Shown here: piece by piece, positions 33,703-42,142 of the stretch
Layout: every line of letters begins with the position of its first letter
Position numbering within the stretch: the stretch's first letter is position 1
Source: UBA9611 sp965237595
GTDB lineage: Bacteria; Chloroflexota; Dehalococcoidia; Lucifugimonadales; UBA3495
Direction of reading: 5' to 3'
Length of the DNA stretch: 64,000 nt
Assembly: GCA_965237595.1 (NCBI GenBank)
Contig: CBDEFY010000003.1
Span: 1 to 64,000 of the forward strand
The notes under the pieces: model-generated
Told to the model about the DNA's origin: nothing
What the model saw: the letters and a program-made list of their open reading frames with translations, nothing else
The model's database searches: none
Translations under genes and position numbers: made by a program

Positions 33703-34453
33703 ATGCGTCTGGAGAACAAGGTGGTCCTGATCAGTGGCGGCGCCAAGGGCATGGGCGCTGTTGAAGCCAAACTCTTCGCCAAAGAGGGTGCCAGGATAGT
33801 CATCGGCGATCTGCTGGAAGCAGAGGGCAAGCGGGTGGAAGCCGAGATTAACGAGACCGGAGGGGAGTGCTTTTTCGTGCCCCTGGACGTGACCGATGAG
33901 GACCAGTGGGAGAAGGCCGTGGCTGCCGCCGTTGGCCGCTTTGGCAAGCTGGACGTGCTGGTGAATAACGCGGGCATCTACCGCAGCCATCCAGTGGAAG
34001 ACACCACCTCCGACGAATGGGACCAGGTGATGGACATCAATGCCAAGGGCGTTTTCCTGGGCGCAAAATACTCCATCCCGGCCATGCGGAAGGCCGGCGG
34101 CGGCTCGATCATCAACATCTCCTCGGTGGCCGGACTGGTGGGCAACGCCTTCTCTTCGGCCTACAACGCGTCAAAAGGCGCGGTGCGGCTGTTCACCAAG
34201 TCCACTGCCATCCAGTTACGCCTCGGAGGGCATCCGCTCCAACTCCATCCACCCCGGCGTCATCGAAACCGACATGACCGCCGAGACCATCGCTAACGTC
34301 CGGTTCAAGAAAGAGCGGCTGGATCCCACTCCCCTGTCCCGGTTGGGCCAGCCGGAAGACGTGGCCTATGGCGCCCTGTACCTGGCCTCGGACGAGTCGT
34401 CCTTCGTCACCAGCGCTGAGTTGGTCATCGACGGCGGATGGACCGCCCAGTAG
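33703..34453 (+). pseudogene. Short-chain dehydrogenase/reductase with a single-base frameshift
   Basis: A NAD(P)-dependent SDR of about 250 residues. The cofactor motif ISGGAKGMGAVEA, NNAGIYRS, the Ser in NISSVAGLVG and the YxxxK (YNASK) are in the first frame up to FTKSTAIQ. Then one extra T at 34216-34217 (CAGTTACGCC where the tandem paralogue has CAGTATGCC) shifts the frame. Homology resumes as YASEGIRSNSIHPGVIETDM and runs to ELVIDGGWTAQ, stop at 34453. As sequenced, the first-frame product would be a 197-residue protein with a wrong tail. All catalytic residues precede the shift. Either a recent mutation or a sequencing error; the intact paralogue follows 34 bp downstream. Confidence 0.85.
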
Positions 34454-34487
34454 CCAGGCCAATCAGACCATATAGGGGGAATACGCC

Positions 34488-35249
34488 ATGCGATTAGCAA
34501 ACAAGGTGGCACTAATCAGCGGTGGCGCCCGGGGGATGGGCGCGGTGGAAGCCAAGCTCTTTGCCAAAGAGGGCGCCAAGGTAATCATCGGGGACATGCT
34601 CGAGGCAGAGGGCCGCAAGGTGGAGGCCGAGATCAATGAGGCCGGTAGGGAGACCGGCGGCGAGTGCGTGTTCGTGCCGCTGGACGTGTCCAACGAAGAC
34701 GCCTGGCAGCGGGCGGTGAACGAGGCCGTCTCCCGCTTCGGCAAGCTGGATATTCTGGTCAACAACGCTGGCATCTACCGCGCCCACGTCGTGGAAGAGA
34801 CCACTGTGGCCGAGTGGGACCAGGTGATGGACATCAACGCCAAGGGGGTGTTCTTGGGCACCAAATACGCCATACCGGAGATGCGGAAGGCTGGAGGCGG
34901 GTCCATCGTGAATATCTCGTCGGTCGCCGGTCTGGTGGGGAGCCGAGAGACGACAGCCTACACGGCATCCAAGGGGGCGGTGCGGTTGTTGACCAAGTCG
35001 ACGGCCATCCAGTATGCCTCGGAGGGGATCCGGGCCAACTCGATACACCCCGGCACCATCGAGACCCCCATGACCGAGGGGCTGCTGGCCAACGAGGCCC
35101 ATCGGGCGGACCGGATGAACCGGACGCCCATCGGGCGGCTGGGCCAGCCTGAAGACGTGGCCTACGGAGCCCTGTACCTAGCCTCGGACGAAGCGTCCTT
35201 CGTCACCGGCTCTGAATTGGTCATCGACGGCGGCCGGACAGCGGAGTAG
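34488..35249 (+). CDS. Short-chain dehydrogenase/reductase, intact tandem paralogue
   Basis: A 253-residue classical SDR, an NAD(P)-dependent oxidoreductase of alcohols or ketones. The N-terminal glycine motif is SGGARGMGAVEA, then ILVNNAGIYRAHV, the catalytic Ser in NISSVAGLVGS, YTASK (Tyr and Lys) and IHPGTIETPM. An Asp after the second strand is not obvious, so cofactor preference is not assigned. GGGGGAA lies upstream of the ATG. It is a tandem duplicate of the preceding frameshifted gene; the sequences are close along their whole length. A strong bidirectional terminator lies 174 bp downstream. Confidence 0.92.
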   Translation: MRLANKVALISGGARGMGAVEAKLFAKEGAKVIIGDMLEAEGRKVEAEINEAGRETGGECVFVPLDVSNEDAWQRAVNEAVSRFGKLDILVNNAGIYRAHVVEETTVAEWDQVMDINAKGVFLGTKYAIPEMRKAGGGSIVNISSVAGLVGSRETTAYTASKGAVRLLTKSTAIQYASEGIRANSIHPGTIETPMTEGLLANEAHRADRMNRTPIGRLGQPEDVAYGALYLASDEASFVTGSELVIDGGRTAE

Positions 35250-35352
35250 AAGTCAGTGTTCAGGCGCCATCCCCCCATCTCCGACTTCGTCGTGAGTCTC
35301 GACTTCGTCGGACCTAACCTTCCCCCGGCGCGGGAAGGGACTACCGAATGTT

Positions 35353-35380
35353 CTCTCCTCCTCGCAAGGGGGAGAGTTAG
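35353..35380. repeat. CTCTCC-type palindromic repeat, copy 1
   Basis: A 28-bp stretch beginning CTCTCCTCCTCGCAAGG and ending GGGAGAGTTAG. A near-identical copy with two substitutions stands at 44358-44385. A G+C-rich perfect palindrome at 37372-37407 uses the same CCCTCTCCTT core. Confidence 0.65.
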
Positions 35381-35422
35381 AGTGGGAACAACCGCCTGCC
35401 GAAGCCAACTTTTATCCACAAG

Positions 35423-35457
35423 AAAAAAGCCCCGGCAGCAACTGCCGGGGCTTTTTT
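35423..35457. terminator. Strong bidirectional rho-independent terminator
   Basis: A perfect 16-bp stem, AAAAAAGCCCCGGCAG (35423-35438) with its complement (35442-35457), around a CAA loop. T-runs on both strands let it end both the plus-strand SDR transcript and the minus-strand ggt transcript; the ggt stop lies only ~11 bp away. Confidence 0.92.
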
Positions 35458-35467
35458 GTTTACTGAC

Positions 35468-37245
35468 CTAGCGGCCCATGGCGTAGCCGTCCCTTCTGGG
35501 GTCGGCGCCGCCGCTGCGGCCTCCCCGCTCTTGGTCCACGTGTATGGCGCATAGGCAACCCATGCGGGGTGTAAAGTCGTCCCAGACCTCCACATTGTGA
35601 CCCCGCTTGCGCAGGTCGTCGACCACGTCTGGGGCGATGCGCCCTTCCACTCCGACCAAGCCCGGGTTGTAGGCGTGGGGCCAGAAGGAATCGGGGAAGC
35701 TCCAAGTGGAGACACGAGGCGCTTCGATTGCCTGCTGCACTTCCATGCCGAACTCGGCCACGCTCAGGAATAACTGGACCATGGACTGGGGCTGCACGTC
35801 GCCGCCCGGCGTGCCAAAGGGCATCATCACCTTGCCGTCCTTCATGGCCAGGGCCGGGTTGGGGGTCAACCGGGGGCGCTTGCCGGGTTGCAATGAGCTG
35901 GGATGATTGTGGTCCAGCCACGATTGGGAGCCCCGTCCGGAGATGATGAACCCCAGACCCTTCACGATGGGGTTGTAGCCGATGGTATCGCTGGGCGTGG
36001 CGGAAAAAGCGTTGCCCCAGCGGTCGACCACGGCCGTGTAGCTGGTGTCGGCCTGGAGGCCGCCACCCACCGGCTCGGGCCGGGCCGGCTTGCCGTTGGG
36101 CGACTGCATCCCCTGGTGACGCCAGGGGTCTCCGGCCTCGGGCATCTGGCCGAAGGCCTTGCGGGGGTCAATCAGGGCGCGGCGTTCGTCGGCGAAGGAC
36201 TTGGAAAGCAGGCCATCCATGGGCACGTCCACGAAGTCCGGGTCGCCGTAGTAACCGTCCCGGTCGCTAAAGGCCAGGCTCAGGGCTTCCAGCAACGAGT
36301 GGATGTAATCGGCGCTGTTGTGGCCCATGCCCTTCAGGTCCATGCCCTCAAGTATCTGTAGGGCCTGGATGCTCACTGGGCCTTGGCACCAGGGCCCACA
36401 GGTATAGACGTCGATTCCCTTGTAGGTCCCGTGGGCCGGACTCTCAATGCCCACCTGGAAATCGGCCAGGTCCTCCATGGTTAGGAGGCCGCCGTTCTCC
36501 TGGTTGAACTTCACCATCTCCTGGGCGATGTCACCTTTGCAGAAGAAATCCCTGGCCGCTTGCAATGCGTCTTCGCGGCCCTGGGAGGCGTTCTCCCGCT
36601 CAATCTCTATCAGGCGCCTGAAGCTGCGGGCCAAGTCCTTCTGCACCAGGATATCCCCAGTCTTGAGTGCCCCTCCGCCAGGGAAGAATATCTCGGCGGT
36701 GGACGGCCATGCCGGCTGGCCGCTGGTCTCGTGGGTCAGGTCGTCTCCGGTCCTGGCCAAAGCCGAGGCCAAAGTGGGGGTCACCGGGAAGCCGTGCTCC
36801 GCCAACTCCATGGCTGGAGTGACAACCTGCTCGAAGGTCATGGTCCCGTAGAGCTTTAGGGCGGTGATCCAGGCATCGGCCGCCGCCGGGGTTACAGTGC
36901 GTGGGATACCGGGGGCAGGTCGCCGCCGAACTTGGCCAGGTAGTCGTCGATGTTGGCGGCTTTGGGCCAACGTCCCAGGCCGCTGATGGACACCGTCTCT
37001 TTCTTCTGGGCATCGTGGATGATGATGGGCGCCACGCCGCCAAAGTTGGTCCACTGGGGCAGAACGACGTTAAGGGTAATGCCAGCCGCTACGCCGGCGT
37101 CGGTGGCGTTCCCGCCCTGCTCCAGGATTCGGTAACCCGACGCGGAGGCCAGGTAATGCCCCGCCGATACCATGTGGGTCGCCCCCGATACGGTGGGACG
37201 GTCGGTCTCGATTCCTATGGCCACGTTGCACCCCCCCAGTGACAT
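35468..37245 (-). pseudogene. ggt: Gamma-glutamyltranspeptidase with a single-base frameshift
   Basis: An Ntn-hydrolase that cleaves gamma-glutamyl bonds of glutathione-like compounds. The N-terminal frame (from 37245) gives GATHMVSAGHYLASASGYRI, LEQGGNATDAGVAAGITLNV and AKFGGDLPP. The second frame carries GIPRTVTPAAADAWITALKL onward, including the autoprocessing Thr region (ADTSYTAVVDRWGNAFSATP), SLQPGKRPRLTPNPA and GTPGGDVQPQSMVQ. The two halves meet at a C-run (CCTGCCCCCGGT on the minus strand, about 36911-36916) where one C is missing or extra. No signal peptide is evident, unusual for this mostly periplasmic family but common in related cytoplasmic members. As sequenced it is broken. Confidence 0.87.
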
Positions 37246-37371
37246 CTATTTTATGGGAACGCCCACGCCTGGAAAAGACGCGCTCACGTTTGAGGGTATG
37301 ATACGGAGGGGCCAAAGGGGTGTCAATAAGTGGAGGAGTCAGCTATCAGCGAGATTATAGCTTTCCTAATT

Positions 37372-37407
37372 GTGACCCCTCTCCTTCCGCGGAAGGAGAG
37401 GGGTCAC
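37372..37407. repeat. 36-bp perfect palindrome
   Basis: GTGACCCCTCTCCTTCCG (37372-37389) and its exact complement (37390-37407) with no spacer. It would form a very stable cruciform or transcript hairpin. It shares its CCCTCTCCTT core with the repeats at 35353 and 44358. Confidence 0.9.
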
Positions 37408-37520
37408 GTTTCTCGGCGTAATACTGGTTCGGAGTAATGGGATTCCTCGTCGGCTGCGGCCTCCTCGGAATGACAGTTCTGGAGGGACCTTTTTGCCAAC
37501 CACGCACTCCCCGGACCCGC

Positions 37521-37563
37521 GCTGACAGCTGCCGATAGCTGATCGCTTATCGCCGTCAGCTTT
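37521..37563. repeat. AGCT-type dispersed repeat at the gdhA 3' end
   Basis: GCTGACAGCTGCCGATAGCT followed by GATCGCTTATCGCCGTCAGC and TTT, ending immediately before the gdhA stop codon on the minus strand. Confidence 0.55.
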
Positions 37564-37564
37564 T

Positions 37565-38779
37565 CTACACGAACCCGCGAAGCTCAACGGCCCTGGCCAC
37601 ACGCTGGACGCCAATCTCGAAAGACGCCTGCCGGTGGGTGATTTGGTCGTTGACGCTAAGCGTCCGCACCTCATGATAAGCCCGTAGCATGGTCTTCTTG
37701 AGTTCCTCGTTGACCCGGCTCTCCTCCCAGTGAAATTCCTGGAGGTTCTGGATCCACTCGAAATAAGACACGATTACCCCGCCGGCGTTGACCAGAATAT
37801 CCGGCAGAATGGTGACCCCGCCTTCGCTCAATATACGGTCGGCCTCGGGCGTGATTGGATGATTGGCAGCTTCCAATATCAAGGGTGCTTTGATGTAGAC
37901 GGCGTTTTCCTCGGTTATCACGTTGTCGATAGCCGCTGGGACCAGCACGTCGCAGTCCAACTCGAGAAGCTCCCGGTTGCTTATCGGTTCGCCTCCCGTG
38001 AATCCAGAAACTCCACCGGTCATCTTCTGGAATTCCTGCAGCCGTGCGATATCCAGTCCTCCCGCGTTGAACACGCCACCCTCGATACCGCTGACGCCGA
38101 TGATTCGGCAGCCGTTGTCGTACATGAGCCGCGCTGCCCAAGAGCCGACGTTGCCAAAACCTTGCACAACGATTCTGGCGCCATTAGTTTCCAGGCCCAA
38201 GTCCTTGGCGGCTTCTTGCAACAGTATCGCCACGCCTCGTCCGGTGGCGGTTTCGCGACCCAAAGAACCGCCCATCTCAACGGGCTTGCCAGTCACAATG
38301 GCTGGAGAGTGCCCATGCAACTGTCCGTAGGCGTCCATCATCCAGGCCATGGTCTGGGCGTTGGTGCCTAGATCGGGAGCGGGGATGTCCCGGTTGGGCG
38401 CAATAAGATGCTCGATATTCAGGGTATATCGCCGAGTGAGCCGGTTCAACTCGTTCTCAGAGAGTTGTGCCGGGTCAACTTGTACCCCGCCTTTGGCCCC
38501 ACCATAGGGAAGGTCAACCAGGGCCGTTTTCCAGGTCATCAGGGACGCCAGGGCCCGCACCTCTTCCAGGTCGGCCCCTGGGTGGTAGCGGATGCCGCCC
38601 TTGTAGGGTCCACGGGCGCCGTTGTGCTGCACCCTAAAACCGGTGAACACCAGAATCTCGCCGTCGTCCCTGCGCACAGGTATCTGCACCTGTAGCTCGC
38701 GCCAGGGACGTTTCAGCATCTCCCGCAGGCCGTTGGTCAGTCCCAGCCGGTCCGCGGCGCTATCGAAAAATAGGTTCAC
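37565..38779 (-). CDS. gdhA: Glutamate dehydrogenase
   Basis: Interconverts glutamate and 2-oxoglutarate plus ammonia with NAD(P). From GTG 38779 the protein has 404 residues: K60 (GPYKGGIRYHPG), K84 and the catalytic K96 (PYGGAKGGV) are present, then the cofactor fold GFGNVGSWAARLM. Family members begin about a dozen residues earlier, and the frame upstream of the GTG encodes LETLELSPFDE, which matches that missing part. The only codon with a well-spaced GGAG (7 nt) is an ATT at 38815, so an AUU start (416 residues) is possible. A dispersed repeat abuts the stop. Confidence 0.95.
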   Translation of the reverse strand: MNLFFDSAADRLGLTNGLREMLKRPWRELQVQIPVRRDDGEILVFTGFRVQHNGARGPYKGGIRYHPGADLEEVRALASLMTWKTALVDLPYGGAKGGVQVDPAQLSENELNRLTRRYTLNIEHLIAPNRDIPAPDLGTNAQTMAWMMDAYGQLHGHSPAIVTGKPVEMGGSLGRETATGRGVAILLQEAAKDLGLETNGARIVVQGFGNVGSWAARLMYDNGCRIIGVSGIEGGVFNAGGLDIARLQEFQKMTGGVSGFTGGEPISNRELLELDCDVLVPAAIDNVITEENAVYIKAPLILEAANHPITPEADRILSEGGVTILPDILVNAGGVIVSYFEWIQNLQEFHWEESRVNEELKKTMLRAYHEVRTLSVNDQITHRQASFEIGVQRVARAVELRGFV

Positions 38780-39094
38780 CTCGTCAAAGGGGCTCAGTTC
38801 CAGAGTCTCAAGAATTTATTTTCTCCGGTTATCGTTCGCGAATCGATTCCAGCGATGGCCCCGCTGGTCCTTTTCGTTACCCGTAATCGTGGTATACCCC
38901 AAAGAGGCCTTAATTTCTGTCCCTCTGGGTCCAATTAGGCGGCCCTTTAGGTACCACCTCCGTGGCCCTTGGGGCCTTCAATAAAATTGGCCCCAGGGTC
39001 TAATAATTAAGATGCGCCGCGTCGGGAATGGTCTCGCCACAGATCATAAGCACCGGTGATAGTATGGTAGAAACGCCAAGGGGGGCCGGAAAAG
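38780..39094. other. Intergenic region upstream of gdhA
   Basis: A 315-bp region. Its first 36 bp may encode the true gdhA N-terminus (see gdhA). The remainder, divergent between gdhA and a small plus-strand gene, contains an AT-richer stretch (TAATAATTAAGATG near 39001) and TAGTAT near 39060, but no promoter could be placed with confidence and no gene is visible. Confidence 0.5.
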
Positions 39095-39439
39095 ATGCTG
39101 GTTGAAGTTGAAGTCGCCAGCGGCGAAAACAGCCCGCTGGACCTGCACCGGATGTTCGATTTGTTGACCGACCCCATCGAGGTGAGGCGGGTGTTCGCCA
39201 CCAACCCGATGGGAGAGGACCTTTGGTGCCGCGTCACCGGATGGGGTTCCCAAGGCCCGTGCCAGGCGATGTCGGCATTGGCCGAGGATTCCGGCGAGGG
39301 TGTGGTGCTGCTGGTCTACGGCGGAGACCAAGGGCTCCGGTTGCAGCCCGCCGGGTCGGGGGACGAATGGGACCTGGCCAATTCCGTCCAATGGGGAGAG
39401 GCGTGCCTGATGCTGGCCAAGGGAACCCCGGTAGAATAG
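39095..39439 (+). CDS. Small hypothetical protein
   Basis: A 114-residue protein I do not recognise. The composition is acidic (EVEVASGENSPLDL, EVRRVFATNPMGEDLW), with a hydrophobic strand (GVVLLVYGG) near residue 75 and no signal peptide or membrane segment. GGGGGCCGGAAAAG precedes the ATG. It stands alone between gdhA (divergent) and a pentapeptide-repeat gene (convergent). Good codon structure and position support a real gene; function is unknown. Confidence 0.6.
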   Translation: MLVEVEVASGENSPLDLHRMFDLLTDPIEVRRVFATNPMGEDLWCRVTGWGSQGPCQAMSALAEDSGEGVVLLVYGGDQGLRLQPAGSGDEWDLANSVQWGEACLMLAKGTPVE

Positions 39440-39445
39440 CGGAAG

Positions 39446-40744
39446 CTAGAACGCAGGCCCTGTGATCTCCTTGATCAGGGACGACATAGCTTCTCTGTAG
39501 CGGGCCTCGTCTTCCCAGCCCCGGAAGTCCACCACCACTCCCTCCCGCAACCCCGAGCACAGGCGGTCCTCACGCTGATAGAAGGTGTCGTCCGCCGCCA
39601 CGGAGATCAAGGCTTCTCCCAACGTTAACCCCGACCCGTTCATCAGGCTGCCGAAGTAACGGCTGGTGTGGGGGCTCTCCAAGGACTCGGCGGTGCAGAG
39701 GAGCACCAGCCGGTCGTAGTAGACCGCTTCGTCCAGGGTGATCTCACCGGACTGAAGCGACGCTTCATCATCGGCGGCGATTATCCAACTCGGTACCTGG
39801 GCCTCCGCCAAGCCGGCCTTGACCCTGGCCGCAAACTCCCCGTCATTCTCCGACCCCAGCAGCAAAACCCGGGTGTAGGTCGTGCCCGATTCCCTGAAGG
39901 CGTCCTGGGCGGCAATCAACGGCGGGGCGACTCCGGCTCCTTGCAGAAATTTGGCGGGCACCTGGCCTTTGGACCGGGACAGAGTGTCCAGGGAAATCAT
40001 GCTGGGCCCGGAATGGCGCACGTCCTCGAGGCCGATTACCCGGGTCAGGTCGCAGTTGGCGAATATCGTTACCCCACAGACCGCCTGACTCAGGCTGGTG
40101 CTGTTGAGCCCAGCCTTGATGATGGTGGCCCCCCGGAGGTCGGCCCCGGTCAGGTCGGCCATGTCCAATCTGGTCCCGATAAGCCGCGCGTCCCTTAGGT
40201 CGGCCCCGCTAAGATTGGCCCAGGAGAGGTCTGATTGGGTGAGGTCGGTTCCCGAGAGGTTGGCCCCCTCTAAGTTGGCATAAGACAGGTTGGCGAACGA
40301 AAGGTTTGCACCTTTGAGGTCTGCCGACTGCAACGCGCTGTTGGACAGGTTTGTCCGGCCCAGGGTGCAGCCCGCCATGTTGGCTTCGTTGAAGTTGGCG
40401 CGGGACAGGTTCGAACGCCACAGGTGGGCCCCTTGAAGATTGGCCCCTGAGAGGTCCGCCAGGTGCAGGTCAGAACCGGTCAGGTCGGCCCCGCTGAGAT
40501 CGTCGTGGGACAGGTCGGCCCCGGGCAACTTGGCCGCGCTCAACATGGCCCCCGATAGGTCCAGAGAAGGCCGGCCGTAGATGTATTTAGGTGAGAATGT
40601 TTCGCCTGCGGCCCGGTCTTCCAGCCGGTAGCCCAGAGTGAAGCGGGGCAGGCGGGTGTTGGGACTTCGCCACGTCGCCTCCCGCCACCGGGAGATGGCG
40701 CTGGGCCCGGATCTGGCCAGGGAGATATGTTCGGGGTCCGCCAA
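39446..40744 (-). CDS. Pentapeptide-repeat protein with a TIR-like C-terminal domain
   Basis: A 432-residue two-domain protein. Residues ~60-235 are a right-handed beta-helix of pentapeptide repeats, A(D/N)LxG/x (GADLTGSDLHLADLSGANLQ and many more). A linker (HSGPSMISLDTLSRSKGQVP, then AKFLQGAGV) is the one usually found between pentapeptide repeats and TIR domains. The C-terminal ~135 residues follow a TIR-like pattern (YTRVLLLGSENDGEFAARVK, WIIAADD, ITLDEAVYYDRLVLLCTAES). The expected SxxWxxxE segment, with the catalytic Glu of NAD-cleaving TIRs, is replaced by SPHTSRYFGSL. A scaffold or signalling role is more likely than NADase activity. No neighbouring defence gene is visible. Confidence 0.78.
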   Translation of the reverse strand: MADPEHISLARSGPSAISRWREATWRSPNTRLPRFTLGYRLEDRAAGETFSPKYIYGRPSLDLSGAMLSAAKLPGADLSHDDLSGADLTGSDLHLADLSGANLQGAHLWRSNLSRANFNEANMAGCTLGRTNLSNSALQSADLKGANLSFANLSYANLEGANLSGTDLTQSDLSWANLSGADLRDARLIGTRLDMADLTGADLRGATIIKAGLNSTSLSQAVCGVTIFANCDLTRVIGLEDVRHSGPSMISLDTLSRSKGQVPAKFLQGAGVAPPLIAAQDAFRESGTTYTRVLLLGSENDGEFAARVKAGLAEAQVPSWIIAADDEASLQSGEITLDEAVYYDRLVLLCTAESLESPHTSRYFGSLMNGSGLTLGEALISVAADDTFYQREDRLCSGLREGVVVDFRGWEDEARYREAMSSLIKEITGPAF

Positions 40745-40820
40745 AGGCGATTCCTGTGCCGGGTACGCCGTCCGGTGTGGGCCTGGCTCCTTGTTATCTG
40801 TTAATTAGTTCCGGTTTTAG

Positions 40821-41966
40821 TTAACCCCGGCCGCTGAATGCCGGCATCACTTCTTTGGAGAAGATCTCCAACTGGGGACTTAGTTCGCTCCAGGGCATGC
40901 CCTCGGGCCATTGGAGGACGATGTCTTCCAGGCCGGGGTACCTCTCTTCGAACCACCTGAGGGTCTCGACGAAATGCTCCGGCGGCCCGCAGATCCAGGC
41001 CTTCTGCTGCACTCCGTCTTCCACCTGCGGCGTGCGGGCCGGGGCTCCGGGGGTGCCCCACATCCGGCCCTGCTCATCCACATAGCGGACTAGGCCGAAG
41101 GGTGCGAACCACTTGTAGCGTTCATCATGGAAGGGACGGACCCTCTCAACGGCTTCCTCCTGAGTGTCGGCGATGTAGAAACCGAAGCCCAAGGCCATGT
41201 CCTGTCCCAAGGTAAGGCTGCGGCCCGCTTTTTCGGCAGCGTCACGGTAGGTGTTGAAGAACTGGTCAACCACTTTCTCACCGCTGAGGGCGGTCATGCC
41301 CTTGATTCCCTTCTGGGCGATGAATTCGATAGTCCGCCCACTGGTCATCGGCTGCCAGATCTCCACCGGCAGATGGACCGGCCGGGGCACCAGGGTGATG
41401 TCTTTCAGTTGATAGCCCCGGTAGGGGATGTCGGGCGGTATCTGGTAATGCTTTCCATGGTGGCTGAAGGACTCCTGGTTGAATGCCTTCAGGATAATCT
41501 CGACCTGCTCTTCAAAAAGTTCGCGGTTGGCGTCTTGGTCGATGAGAGGCGACCCGAAGGTCTCGACCTCCCTGGCCTGATACCCCCGGCCGATCCCAAA
41601 TATCAGCCTGCCGCCGGTCAGAATATCGCCCAAGGAGAAATCTTCGGCAAGGCGCAGGGGATGCCACATGGTCACGATGTTGAATGCCGCGCCAAACTTG
41701 AGGTTCTTGGTGTGCGCCGCCAGGTGGGTGCCCAGCAGAATCAGGTTGGGGATGCACTCGTACCCTTCCCTCTGAAAATGGTGCTCGGCGGTCCACATAC
41801 AATAATAGCCGGAGTCGTCCATCTGTTTGGCCAAAGCCATGGCATGGTCGTAGGTCTGGACCAGTTGCTCGTTGGTGTAACGGCGGTCGTCGGGATCACG
41901 GCCGCTGGCGCCCACCTCATCAAGGTCGATCTGGCCCACATATAGGACCGAGAAACGCTTAATCAT
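40821..41966 (-). CDS. LLM-class flavin-dependent oxidoreductase
   Basis: A 381-residue luciferase-like TIM-barrel monooxygenase or F420-dependent oxidoreductase. It has the conserved MWTAEHHFQREGYECIPN, GAAFNIVTMWHPLRLAEDFS, LGDILTGGRLIFGIGRGYQA, and FNQESFSHHGKHYQIP segments. The enzyme would act with reduced FMN or F420 on an unknown organic substrate. The start is taken as ATG 41966. An extended -10 promoter is visible at 42089-42097. The next genes on the strand are a CoA-transferase (upstream) and a pentapeptide gene (downstream), so no operon partner defines its role. Confidence 0.9.
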   Translation of the reverse strand: MIKRFSVLYVGQIDLDEVGASGRDPDDRRYTNEQLVQTYDHAMALAKQMDDSGYYCMWTAEHHFQREGYECIPNLILLGTHLAAHTKNLKFGAAFNIVTMWHPLRLAEDFSLGDILTGGRLIFGIGRGYQAREVETFGSPLIDQDANRELFEEQVEIILKAFNQESFSHHGKHYQIPPDIPYRGYQLKDITLVPRPVHLPVEIWQPMTSGRTIEFIAQKGIKGMTALSGEKVVDQFFNTYRDAAEKAGRSLTLGQDMALGFGFYIADTQEEAVERVRPFHDERYKWFAPFGLVRYVDEQGRMWGTPGAPARTPQVEDGVQQKAWICGPPEHFVETLRWFEERYPGLEDIVLQWPEGMPWSELSPQLEIFSKEVMPAFSGRG

Positions 41967-42088
41967 CTATCTTTCACTATGGCTTGCACGCAGGCTCGAT
42001 TTTGATAGTACTCGGTCCATGTTATTCCTGAAATACCTGTTCACCGGACGCGGTCCGATGCGAAGGCGGTCATCCTTGGAACGGCCAT

Positions 42089-42097
42089 AGTATAGCA
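42089..42097 (-). promoter_or_regulatory. Extended -10 promoter for the LLM oxidoreductase
   Basis: On the minus strand TGCTATACT, identical to the leuC site (5714-5722), lies 123 nt before the ATG. Both are followed by ATGG, so the similarity extends over 13 bases. Confidence 0.45.
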
Positions 42098-42142
42098 TGC
42101 GCGGAGCCTAATTTTGTGTCTGCATGGGGTTCTTCCAGGGCC

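Larger units (their letters stand above)
37246..37564. other. Repeat-rich intergenic region between ggt and gdhA
   Basis: A 319-bp region with no gene. It contains AGCT-type repeats at 37339-37364 and 37521-37563 (the latter ending 1 bp before the gdhA stop), a 36-bp perfect palindrome at 37372-37407, and a GGGATTCCTCGTCGG...CGGAATGACAG stretch of the kind seen at 3450-3482. Confidence 0.7.
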
